The notes beneath the pieces are model-generated. The model worked only from the letters and a program-made list of their open reading frames with translations. It did not search any database and was not told where the DNA came from. The translations under genes were made by a program, and so were the position numbers. This document shows, piece after piece, positions 27,674-37,640 of a stretch of 64,000 nt of DNA. This DNA comes from Macquaria australasica (Eukaryota > Chordata > Actinopteri > Centrarchiformes > Percichthyidae), in contig SEMN01000161.1 of assembly GCA_005408345.1 (NCBI GenBank), positions 682,001-746,000 of the forward strand, in the 5' to 3' direction. Within the stretch, counting starts at the first letter, position 1; each line of letters opens with the position of its first letter.

Positions 27674-27706
<33 letters not shown>

Positions 27707-30700
27707 TGTTTAGGCTGCAGCGTTGGGCCAGGGCAGTCTGTGTAACCAGGCCATCATGCTGATAACAGACGGAGCCATGGAGGACTTCCAGGATGTTTTT
27801 GAAGAGTTCAACTGGCCAGAACGACGGGTATGACAACTACAAGCACATCATTGACAGTATATATATAAAGCTATTTGGAGTACCAAATGAGTGGGGTTTA
27901 TCACATCTCACTATATTTTTTATTGTCTCACCAGGTTCGAGTGTTCACCTATCTTATTGGACGAGAGATGACATTTGCTGACAATGTTAAATGGATTGCC
28001 TGCAACAACAAGGGTAAGAACCAAATGGGGATAAATCATTAGACTAAAGGTCAGAGAATCTGGTTTCTGAATCCGTTGTCCTGCCACAAAATTTGGAATA
28101 GGAAGTTTGGGTAATTTCAGCAACAAGATGTGTAATAGATGTGAAAGCTACTGCAATGACTTGCTAAGTCTTAAATAAGACAGTGCCCCCTCCTCATGTT
28201 GTTCTACTAAGAAAGGAGGTCTGTTGGCCCTCTGTGGTGTTCTCAGGTGCTGCTGGATGAGACTGGGTATCAGGTGCTGCCCTCTTGTGAATTACATGGG
28301 GTCATGCAGCAGCTCAGACCTGAAAATAATCGCTTTATACTGCTCTGAGCACATCAAAAATCCCTGACTAAATACCTGATTATCAGAACAGATACACAGT
28401 AAACACATCCCTGGCCAGAAAATATCATATCTGCGTGTGTGTGTGTGTGTGTGTGTGTGTAATGGGTAACAGGTGCACTCCCTTCTGTTGCGTTCACTGG
28501 CAGTTGCTTCTGCCAACAACAAAATATCTATCATAAATAGACAGCTTATTGTTACACTCCTGCAAAAACCTTCGATATACAGTTTCATTTTTAGTTGAGT
28601 AAGCAGGTCTACTTAATAATATTCACAGCCGCACTCTCTTGGAGACGTTACAAAGGGGGAAAAGGTTGCACACATTCACATATTCATACCTGGCAGCGCT
28701 TCAGTAGCCTGTTGTCACTGAGCAGATTCACTGCAGGTATCCCATTGACGTCATTGTCCACTTGTAGAAATGCCATAAACCTTAGACTAAGCCAAGCTTT
28801 AAAGAATGGCAAAAGCACATTTGCATTGATGGGAGATTCAAGCTGTTTTTTCATTAAAAACAGCTTAGTGTTTTTTTGGGAATACAAGGTTTTCTGAAGT
28901 TGGATAAATTAGTTTGCTGCTCTAAATGTAATACCCAAAGGCCAGAAGCAGAGAGATAAAAATAATATGGTGAACATTTTCTTTGCTAAAATTTTTGGGT
29001 CCTAGTTATTCCATCTGAGAACAGTCATTTGTGATATACGTATTTGTACATGTATTTGTGTCCTGCAGGTTACTACACACACGTCTCCACACTGGCTGAC
29101 GTCCAGGAAAACGTTATGGAGTACCTCCATGTTCTCAGCCGGCCAATGGTCATTAACCACGACCATGACATCATCTGGACTGAGGCCTATATGGACAGTG
29201 TGGTCAGTCTGCTTCTCTCATTATTAGTGTGGGTTAGGGTTAGTGCATCAATATTATCTAGCATACGTAATCAAAATGTCAGACTCATTCAGGATGCCTG
29301 TGCTATTACTTTTGGTAGTGATCCATTATACTGTTTTTTTCTGGAGGGCAACAGAGATAAACATTCAAATGCAGTCTCTCTGTCTCTCTTCATGAAAACA
29401 TTTAAAGCCAGGTTATTCATCTCTGTGCCTCTCTCCATGGTGCTGAAACATTCAAAACCTCTCCATCCAATTCCTCCCAGACACCAATACAATCTCCTAG
29501 CAACGTCCTAGCAACCAGACAGAATACCATAGTAACCATGTAGCCAAAAATACCAAAAAGTACAAAAATACCTTAGCAACAGCCTAGCAACCACCTAGCA
29601 CTGGCCTACTAACAGCAGAGAACACATAGGCAATGATCTGAAAATCCTATCCCCCTATAACCTACCTTGCAACATGCCAGACACCATAAACACCATAACA
29701 ACCACCTAGCAACCACACTTGCAAACTACAGGAACACTGAAAAAGTATGTATGCAACCACTGTTGGGAAAGTTACTCGTAGAATGTAATAAATTACTAAT
29801 TACAAATTGAAAAAAAAGTAATTACGTTACTTTAACTTTAATGGGGAGCATAATCCTCCACTTCATTGCAGTAGCTAAACCGCCAACCCCGACCTCCAGC
29901 CCCTGCAACAAGCTAGACACAACGCTCTCATCTAAAAAAAATAAGAAAAATAATTACTGAATTTAAAATTTGAATCCATGATTGTATTTGTTACTGAACA
30001 ATTCATTACACCTTTATTACATCTCTTCATCTTAACCATACATGTCATAACTTTTCACTGCCATTTCATGCCTGTTGTCTTTCCTCCGCTTCATCTCCAT
30101 CTTCAGTTACCCAGCACAAAAGAGGTAACAAGTTATACTTTCGAGTGATGTTAGCATTATAAAATACAGTATATAGTATCTGCAATGTCTTAGCCTGCAG
30201 TCAACAGTTTCTAGTGGTCTCAAGTAGTTCCTTGTTAATCTAACTTTCCACCATTAGTTCAAATGCTAAAGTTAGCTTAGCTCATCCGCTAAATGAGTTA
30301 GCTAGCCTAGCTTAGTCACCTGAAACGGAAAAGATAGCTTTCAATTGTATTTCATAGTTTTGAAACTGGTCTTCACTACTTTACTCTTTACTTAACTCAT
30401 TTTACAGGAGTGTACTTTTTAAACTTGAGGGAACATTTCTTAGCTTCTCTTTGCTTTCTCTTAGCTTAGTTAATGTTCTTCGGTTCAGACAGATTTAGCG
30501 TTACTAAATCTTTACTAAGTCTTCCAATTCATCTCCATTTCACATCATTTTTCACCTTTGGTCAACAGGAATTAACTCTACCAACTTCATTGAGACTTAC
30601 AGTTGTTTTCTCATAACTTCGCTAACTAATCTAGCTTGTCAACAAAAACAATATGGAGAAAGTCATTGCGGCTGTTTTTGTCTGTGTGTACCACAGCTGT

Positions 30701-33700
30701 TCAACAGTCAGGCCCAAAGCCTGCTCCTGATGACCTCGGTAGCAATGCCTGTGTTCAGCAAGAAGAAAGAGACTGTATGTATTCATTTGAATCACCATTA
30801 ATACCATTACCCCCAACAGACGTCACCTGAAATGTTGTATTTATTAACCTGCCGTGTGTTTCCTGTAGTTGTCTCATGGGATTCTGCTGGGGGTGGTAGG
30901 AACTGATGTGGCCTTGAGAGAACTGATGAGATTAGCTCCAAGATACAAGGTAAACCATCCACAATATATACTGTGTCTCAAACAAGGATGGAATACTGTA
31001 TACATACTCTGTATTGATTCTTCTCTAATACAGCCAGTGACATTGGATTCATAATGTTAATTATCTGTTGGTGCCCTATAGTGTGGTGTGTTGTGTCCTT
31101 ATCTCTTTCTGTCTCTTCAGCTGGGTGTCCACGGTTACGCGTACCTCATCACCAACAACGGCTACATCCTGTCTCATCCTGACCTACGACCTCTGGTACA
31201 GACAAAGATCGTACTTTACAGTGAATTATTGCAGCTGAGAAACTGATGAAACTCTATAACCCTGCTTGACAGATTTATTGCAATTAAAGCTGGGGTAGGC
31301 AGAATCTGTGCAACCTAGGCAAAACCTTCCGCCTCTCTCTCTGCTGCCTCGTATCACTCCGCTAAGCCCCTCCCACCAAACCCACAACTTCAACCGGCAG
31401 CAGAAGGAGTCTGTTCCCCAGTGAAACTGTATCCCTCGTAGGGCTCGCTCTCCACGGCGTGAGCCTCACAGAGTTTTCTCAAAGACACCCCTCCAGCGCT
31501 TCGCGGCCGCAGAGCAGAGCGCCCCAGGCTTCATAGGCAGCTGCGATGCTGTCCATCAGCGGGAAGAGAGGCTAGTACATTACACACACACACCACTGTC
31601 CCCCGTCAAAAGTTATTCCCCACTGTTTGTCATCACGCCTCTTTCCCACTCGTCGTTATGAGCGCCATGGCATTGAACGTAATGAGCCTGAAGCTCTGTG
31701 TGGAGCCGGGACGTGTTGTTTTGTACTATACACCGCTGTAGGCAAAAGAGGTGTTGGAAATTTCAGGATTTTCGGCAGGATTTTCCTCCACTGAATCAGG
31801 TTTTCACCGTCTGAAGGGATGTGTACACACATCTGCTCTTGTAGCTTAGCCAATACGAGCACACCATCTCTCTGAAATAACCTGAGATAGGCTAAAGTCT
31901 ACCGTCACGGGATAGATTTTCTGAAGCCTGAAAACAGAGGTAAGGGGGGGGGCTGAAGTAGAGGTCTGCTCTCAGACCACTTGAATTACAATATGCTGCA
32001 CGGTTAATATGGCATTTTTGCCCAGTGACGCCAAAAGAAAACTGCCTACCCCAGCTTTAACCAAGCATAATAAAATGGAATAGGTTGCTAAAGACTTGTT
32101 TTGTTGCTTGTATGTTTGTGTGTGTGTGTGTGTGGCAGTATAAGGAGGGGAAGAAGCTAAAGCCAAAACCCAACTATAACAGTGTTGATCTGTCAGAGGT
32201 GGAATGGGAAGACAGTGAGGAGAAAGTGAGTAACACACATTCACTCGCACACACACACACACACATTTCTGTCCCTTTTCAATTCTCTGTTTTCTCTTTT
32301 CTGTGTGTCAGTGTGAGTTGTGTTGCTCAGGATCCATAGCATGGTATGACGAAACAAGTGAAGTGCTGAGTATGTGATGTCTTTGTTTCAGCTGAGGACA
32401 GCCATGGTTAAAGGAGAAACTGGAACAATGTCTTTAGACGTGAGAACTTCAGTGGATAAAGGAGTGAGTACTTTTGGTTTGTGTCTGGGTGTGTCAAGAC
32501 AGCAAGAGGAGCTGTCTAAAATATTATTTCCAGGATTAGGTTTACCGCTCTTTCTTCCTGTGGGGTTTCATTGTCTTTTCTTGTATTATCCAAATTTTGT
32601 TTTTCTTGTTGTACTAGTCCATTTGTATTTTTTTAGTTTTAAGCACAAGCTGTCTTTCTTTCTCTCTGCCTTCACTCACGTTTTTATAAACTCTGTCCCT
32701 CTGTCTGTCTCTCACAGAGGAGAGTGATGTTCCTGAAGAATGATTACTTCTTCACTGTCATCAAGGAGACACCATTCAGGTTTGTCTCCTCGCTTTCAGC
32801 TTAACAGGATTGCTTAAAGTGTCAGGTTTTAAAATGTTATATCCACCATATCCAACAAAGCAACGCTGCTACTTTTATGACATAATTAATAGCAAAAAAT
32901 AACAGTTATGTAAGTAATATATCCTCTAGCCTAATATTCTGTCTAGCCTACACATTTGCTCAGAGTACAACAAATGCTTATTGTTGGAAATAACAGTTAT
33001 TATGAGCTTGATTCATTCTGCCAATAACAAAGATGTTTTTGTCCAGTATTTATTGCCTTTTTAAAACCTTTACATATAATATAATAGGAAGTAAAATAAC
33101 GTTCTCTATGTTTGACAGTCTGGGTATAGTGTTGACTCGGGGATATGGAGAGTATATCTTCATCGGAAATGTCTCTGTTGAGGAGGGTAAGTCTTTCCCT
33201 TCTGTCTTAGTTTCTCTGTATTTGTATCTGCCTTTCTTACTCTTTCTCTCTCATATCTTTTTTTCTTTTTTGCTTCAGGTCTCCATGACTTACTGGCTCC
33301 AGACCTGACTATAGCCAGCGAATGGTGAGTACTGCATAATTAGCAGAACATAGACGTTATGGGATTCCCACCAGTGTAAGTATTAGTAGCTGTTAATGAA
33401 AATTTTGTAGATGTACGTACTGAATGTGTGTGTGTGTGTGTGTGTGCTTGTAGGACCTACTGCGAGACAGACATTGACCCAGACCATCGTAAGCTGACCC
33501 AGCTGCAGGCTGTGGTGCTCTACCTCACCGGCAAAGAACCAGATCTGGAGTGTAAGTGGACGCTTTAATTTCAGCACATCATCTTTGGATTTTACGAAAA
33601 ATCAAACACACTTTAACCTCTCAGCAAATGGATGCTGTGTGTTTACATGCACACCAGAAATCCAGAAAATAACACACTCACACAGCATGCAGTAGCCTTA

Positions 33701-35344
33701 AACACACACTGCGTCCATGTCAACTTTGTTTCTGATCTTTTGAGAGACTTTTGTTGTGTTTCTGACAGTTGCAATAGTCTAAATAATGCCATGAAAAGTT
33801 AAAATTAGGTTATTTGTCTGCACATAAACTGCAGATTCAGGTTCAAACAACATTGGGATGCACTAATGCAGTCTTGTGATCTTTGAAACTGTTGGCTTCA
33901 TTCAATGCTTAATAATTATTTTCCGTCTTCCTGTTTCTTTTCTCCTATGCCTCAGTCATTTATTATCATTAGTGTTAGATGTATATTTTTTTTCCTTTGG
34001 TTTCTCTCTACAGGTGACGTGCTGTTGTTGCAACAAACTTTATTTGATGCTGTGGTCACGGCTCCTATGGAAGCCTACTGGACCGCCCTCATGCTCAATA
34101 CATCTGGGTGAATATTAACACACCTACACACTCACATAAATGCTCTTTTAATATTTTTACAAATATTTACATTGTCCCTCTGTATCTGCTCCACCTTCCT
34201 CTGTTTCTGTCTCATTTTCTTTCTCTCTCTCTCTCTCTCTCTCTCTGTCAGTATGGACGAGGGGGTAGAAACGGCGTTCTTGGGGACCCGTTCAGGCCTG
34301 ATGAGATTCCAGAGATACACTGGTATTGAGAAAAGAACTGCCAAGTGAGTAAGAAAAACAGTCATTTTGTATATTAAATATCTTCCCATCAAATTAGGCA
34401 TACCATTATGCCCAACATAAAACCTTTTTATGTGAGAGTGATAGAATTTAATTGCAGCTGAAATCACAGTACGGTGAGAGTTCGCCCTCTGGTGGTCAAT
34501 AAAAGGGCAGCTGGTAATGAGTCTTCAAGTCAAACATTTTTCCTAGGAATATTTTTCTGTAAAGATTCTCAGTGACTCCAGGCATGCAACTGATTAAATG
34601 ATTACAAACAAAAACAGTTAATGTTGCTCACATAAACATACATACAGCATTCAGCATGTATGGTATATTTGGGATGTGTTGAGATATAATACCTGCAAAC
34701 ATATTAGTAATGCTTAATTTATTTGAAATAAAATACAGTTTTTATTATCATCCTATATGATAGAATTTGGTACACTTAGATTTTATATTAGATGACTTAT
34801 ATAAATAAACTTTAATAACCTAAACAGCACTTTATTTCAGTAAATCCTTGTATTTCAGCTACTCTCTAGGATTTCAAAGCATCACTGGAGATGAATGACT
34901 TGTTTAGTATTGTCTCCCTTAAGTTTAACTTTCTCACGTCTTCACTCTTGATCACTGCTTCTCCCCATTTATTAATTTTCCATCTCACTGCCTTTTTCTG
35001 TCATTTTAAATCACATCCTTTCTTCATTTTTTTCTCCACATTATGATTTACTCACTCTTTTTTCTTTCCTCAACTATCCCCACTGCTTTCTGTTGTCCTC
35101 TTTATCCTATCCTCCTTTTCATTCTTCCTTATTTGCTTTTGTCATAATTGTTAGGCAGTAGTCTTTAAGCTTATTTTTGTCTCTCCCCAGGTCTTTCCTG
35201 ACCTCCACAGACAAGGAGAATATGTTCACACTGGACCATTTCCCAGTGTGGTACCGCAGAGCAGCCGAGTACCCAGCTGGACAGTTTCTATACTACATGC
35301 CCAGACAGGAGACTAGAGGTAGAGGACATACCTTTATTGAGCAA

Positions 35345-35377
<33 letters not shown>

Positions 35378-37640
35378 GACACACAAAACACTTTTTTATT
35401 TCCAGTTTTCTCAGCCACGTTCAGCAGGTTGAGCCAAAAATCTCTCAGTGACAGGCTCATTTCTCTATAGCCTGCAGGCTACAACTGCTCTTTTCTGTTT
35501 ACTCTGCTGTATATTTATGTAGTTTGTATCCAACACAGGTTTGGAAAGTATGAAAAATGTTTTGTTTTTTTTCTTAATGCAAAATGCCCATAAAATGTCA
35601 GTTCAGTCTTGATGGATACTCTATTTAGGCTTATTCTTCACCACAGTTTTTTTTCCACAATTTTGCTGTTGTGAAGAATAATCAGCAGCTCCAGAGTGAC
35701 AAAGTTAACAGCTACTGTCATCATGTTTATCATCACATCATACTAACACTTAACTCCATCTTTAAATCTAGTCGAGAGGTGAAAGTCAGTAAAAAAAAAA
35801 GGTGGGATTTTGAGCCCGGCCCTTCTCTGCCTCTGGATTTAATTTTATTTATTTAGCTCTACTGGAATGAAATGTATTTTTAAAGTGCTTTAAAAAAACA
35901 TGTTTGCTGCAAAGTGCTTTAGGCAGCAACAAAGGACATGAATTAGAATTTAATCAGCACTACATAGTGCAGACCTTAATGTTATTTTGTTGAAATACAG
36001 TATATTCAATGAGTTTGAGGCTGATAATACTGCCCTTCCTCATGACAGAATACAGGGTGTGTGTACTGTATATATCCACTTCCTCACTTGCTTAAAGTAA
36101 GTATGTATGTATATGTATATATGTACTGAACATATGGATTATTTAAAATCTTGATATTACATATAAAAGATCCTGGACATTATAGGATGTTCACACTTTA
36201 GAAAGTTTGAAGCTCCGTTTCTAAGTCCTGTTTTAAGATGGCGATGTTTCATGTTTACATTAAGATAATGAAACATTTTATCATGCCGCCATCTTTTTAA
36301 ACCTTGGCATTAAAGTACAAATGTACAGAAAATGTCTTGTATATGTTTTAGGTTGATGTTAGATATAGTTTGTTGTGTTTAGATATATTCAGGGACTATG
36401 AGGCTGACTATAGCGCCACCTTGAGTGCAGAGGAGGTGGAGCTCCAAGCAGAGGAGGGAGGGAGAAAACGAAGGGAGGCGGATGAGGAGGAGGAGGGTAG
36501 AGGAAAACTTTTACTTATACTTGGCATGTCTCCTCTTTTTATTCATCCTCGTTCTGTTCTTCCTCACCCCTAATTTCAAAGCATGACAAGTGCTGTGGTC
36601 TCAGTTTTTCGTTTCTTCACCCCTCTCTTAAACAGTGTGTTTTCTATGTCTTTTTTTTTTTTAGCTCTGCTCTGTTTCTCTTTTTTTCTTCTGTCTCAGT
36701 CATCCTCCTCCTTCTCTCTTTCTCTCACTGCACGAGCATGCAATCAAACTATGGGAACCTCCTTTCCTCTCTTTAGGGAGTCAGTAATGTTTCTAGTTCA
36801 TTTGCATTGTGCTGAGTCGGTATCTCTTCTGTCTTGGAGGAATTCTTGTTGAAAAGTAAAAATCTGGTTTCATAGAGTTTGTTGGCTGTATTACCTCTGT
36901 CATTCTGTTACTACCTTATATTACAATATTCAATAGCAAAAATAAAAAACAAAAAAAAACAAAGAAATCCCATTCTCATCAAAAACGCAGGATTTTCTGA
37001 ATGCATGATTGTCATGGAGGCATAGACCGGTTTTGTGTGTGAATAACAGGAATATAAACATAGGGCGCATGGAAACACATAGTACACACACACAGTCCTT
37101 TTATGAGTGTATTAGTCTATTAGCTCTCATACTCTGTGTTACATAACACTTAAACTGTTAATCTGGCTGGAATCTGTGGCTTGGTGACAGTTGGCATGAA
37201 GGCTGCGAATAGACACACAGAAGATGAATGCATGACTTTATTAAATATTACCTACTGAGTCCAAGTCAATCTGTCACCTGCATATTTTCCAACACATTTT
37301 GGCATATCGGTGCTAACACTTCAGCTGTCACTATCACTGTAAGTGTTCACAGACTTACACATGATGTATTCAGTATGTGAGAAAATAAATATTTCAGGGA
37401 ACGTTTTCCTTTTCAGTTCCTGGGCATGCATATACTCATGCATGTGTGTACGTCTGGAAGGAGTATTTGTATGTTTGTGATGTGCATGCATGCATCCATG
37501 TTCCTACATGCATGTATTGATAAAGTACTGTAAATTCTTGCTAATTGTATGTGTGTGTGTTGCTCTGTCAGCAGGTAGGATAGCGATCGCTACCACTGCT
37601 GTTACTGTTACGGTGGGCAAGAAAACTGCCATCGCTGGAG
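14334..37640 (+). CDS. cacna2d4: voltage-gated calcium channel accessory subunit alpha-2/delta-4, 27 exons, 3'-partial
   Basis: Extracellular, membrane-anchored subunit that traffics and modulates CaV1 channels; the mammalian orthologue acts at photoreceptor synapses. Exons: 14334-14509, 18918-18999, 21787-21903, 22116-22175, 22604-22766, 22877-23008, 23482-23542, 25031-25181, 26180-26254, 27442-27531, 27714-27827, 27935-28013, 29069-29202, 30697-30774, 30869-30949, 31121-31195, 32139-32225, 32392-32463, 32718-32779, 33119-33186, 33279-33324, 33454-33551, 34014-34107, 34252-34344, 35191-35318, 36383-36496, 37572-37640. All have GT/AG borders and matching phases: 866 codons plus one base. A hydrophobic signal lies at about residues 33-51. 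The VWA domain starts near 274, with a perfect MIDAS DVSGS at 280-284. EGKKLKPKPNYNSVDLSEVE and ALRELMRLAPRYK match alpha-2/delta-4 rather than -3. The ~270 C-terminal residues (Cys-rich delta part, GPI signal) are not seen before 64000. The start is the first in-frame ATG of the signal-peptide exon. Confidence 0.94.
15590..15965 (-). mobile_element. decayed L1-clade LINE fragment (endonuclease domain), antisense
   Basis: The reverse strand translates in two frames to apurinic-endonuclease motifs of L1-type retrotransposons. One segment begins ETHLSQVEHEEF and continues to RHGRGVILLIS. After a frame break and stop comes a segment with LINVYAPPES and then EGILICGGTFN, which corresponds to the conserved GGDFN motif. 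The catalytic Asp of GGDFN is replaced by Thr, and frame breaks are present, so this is an inactive relic. The 5' UTR, reverse transcriptase and tail were not found. Confidence 0.8.
16520..16607 (+). repeat. (TG)n microsatellite, imperfect, ~88 bp
   Basis: A TG run with TTTG and CTG interruptions, inside cacna2d4 intron 1. Confidence 0.95.
18444..18748. mobile_element. ~305 bp MITE-like element with GGTACC-ended terminal inverted repeats
   Basis: The left end (GGTACCTCTTTCTAGTAAGC then ACCCTTTATAAAGG) is matched by the inverted right end (CCTTTTTAAAGGGTGGC then TTATTAGAAAGTGGTACC), about 35 bp with few mismatches. There is no coding capacity. A related copy sits at 58309-58735. A clear target-site duplication could not be defined. 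The transposon superfamily is not assigned. Confidence 0.75.
19000..21786 (+). other. cacna2d4 intron 2
   Basis: A 2.8 kb AT-rich intron containing a (TA)n run (19103-19147), (GT)n at 19612-19631 and (CA)n at about 19720-19755. No other exon was recognised. An alternative acceptor-like AAG at about 21741 would extend exon 3 in frame by 15 codons, but the family alignment favours the start at 21787. Confidence 0.7.
19103..19147 (+). repeat. (TA)n microsatellite
   Basis: A perfect AT run of about 45 bp in cacna2d4 intron 2, read by chance as Ile-Tyr repeats. Confidence 0.95.
23543..25030 (+). other. cacna2d4 intron 7
   Basis: A 1.5 kb intron in phase 2 within the Trp codon (TG|G) of the conserved RNRNWYIQAATSPKD stretch. 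No repeats with clear boundaries and no additional exon were seen. Confidence 0.75.
25188..25231 (+). repeat. (CA)n microsatellite next to the exon 8 splice donor
   Basis: The run begins six bases after the donor of exon 25031-25181 (GTAAGTACACAC...). Confidence 0.95.
26759..26797 (+). repeat. (GT)n microsatellite in cacna2d4 intron 9
   Basis: Lies after a pyrimidine-rich stretch (26500-26760). The following TCATCGCAG-ATCAGGTGAGG (about 26842-26861) mimics an exon start, but the frame hits a stop at once and no counterpart exists in the family. Confidence 0.9.
27675..27709 (+). repeat. (GT)n microsatellite forming the acceptor tract of cacna2d4 exon 11
   Basis: The run ends with TTTAG directly at exon 27714-27827. 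It replaces the ordinary pyrimidine tract. Confidence 0.9.
29203..30696 (+). other. cacna2d4 intron 13 with dispersed repeats
   Basis: A 1.5 kb intron. It holds an irregular minisatellite built on CCTAGCAACC (about 29490-29720). At 29761-29850 follows a segment starting TGTTGGGAAAGTTACTCG with TAATTACGTTACTTTAAC, which resembles a common fish interspersed repeat. An 18 bp stretch at 30109-30126 flanked by CAG and GTAACA could be a micro-exon but has no support. Confidence 0.6.
29490..29720 (+). repeat. irregular CCTAGCAACC minisatellite-like repeat
   Basis: Variants of the decamer (CCTAGCAACG, CCTAGCAACC, CTTAGCAACA, CATAACAACC, CATAGTAACC) recur with A/C-rich spacers across about 230 bp. 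Unit spacing is irregular, so this is a degenerate tandem repeat rather than a clean satellite. Confidence 0.65.
31284..32060. mobile_element. 777 bp non-autonomous DNA transposon (MITE) with TTAA flanks
   Basis: Perfect 15 bp inverted ends AGCTGGGGTAGGCAG (31288-31302) and CTGCCTACCCCAGCT (32042-32056) are each bounded by TTAA (31284-31287, 32057-32060). TTAA duplication is typical of piggyBac- and Kolobok-type transposition. The interior is unusually GC- and CpG-rich compared with the surrounding intron 16 of cacna2d4. It contains no transposase frame. The superfamily is inferred from the TTAA only. Confidence 0.8.
32108..32135 (+). repeat. (TG)n tract at the acceptor of cacna2d4 exon 17
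   Basis: The TG run ends in GGCAG at exon 32139-32225. There are almost no consecutive pyrimidines before the AG. Confidence 0.85.
33426..33447 (+). repeat. (TG)n tract at the acceptor of cacna2d4 exon 22
   Basis: The TG run is followed by CTTGTAG at exon 33454-33551. Confidence 0.85.
34221..34246 (+). repeat. (TC)n tract forming the pyrimidine tract of cacna2d4 exon 24
   Basis: A perfect TC run ends in GTCAG at exon 34252-34344. It serves as a strong acceptor tract and is likely length-polymorphic. Confidence 0.85.
35319..36382 (+). other. cacna2d4 intron 25
   Basis: A 1.06 kb AT-rich intron with a (CA)n run at about 35347-35374. A short inverted pair lies at about 36235-36300 (AAGATGGCGATGTTTCAT versus ATGAAACA…GCCGCCATCTT). 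No further exon was recognised. Confidence 0.65.
36383..36496 (+). CDS. cacna2d4: cacna2d4 exon 26: acidic, symmetric exon with an RKRR motif
   Basis: A 38-residue exon (residues 806-843) between the conserved WYRRAAEYPAGQFLYYMPR exon and the conserved TTAVTVTVGKKTAIAG exon. It is strongly acidic, ends in a Glu run, and contains RKRR at 833-836, the pattern of a proprotein-convertase site. Both borders are phase 1 and the length is 114 bp, so skipping it keeps the frame. As I recall it, the human protein has only a short, dissimilar linker here. It could be an alternative cassette exon. That it is an exon rests on splice sites and phase, not on homology. Confidence 0.65.
36497..37571 (+). other. 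cacna2d4 intron 26
   Basis: A 1.07 kb intron with pyrimidine-rich stretches (36530-36730) and no recognised exon or repeat element. Confidence 0.65.
37572..37640 (+). CDS. cacna2d4: cacna2d4 exon 27, last visible exon, with tandem CAGCAG acceptor
   Basis: Encodes RIAIATTAVTVTVGKKTAIAG, corresponding to the human segment VTASTAVAVTVDKRTAIAAAAG. The acceptor is gtCAGCAG followed by GTAGG, so splicing after either CAG (exon from 37572 or 37575) keeps phase and differs by one alanine. The donor is at 37641 (GTAGGA). The next exon, expected to start near the GVQMKLEF motif of the family, was not found in the rest of the window. Confidence 0.85.

Noticed and set aside
30109..30126. Possible 18 bp micro-exon (CAG/TTACCCAGC.../GTAACA) in cacna2d4 intron 13
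   Set aside because: Exons 13 and 14 already align to human without a gap. No evidence beyond flanking dinucleotides.
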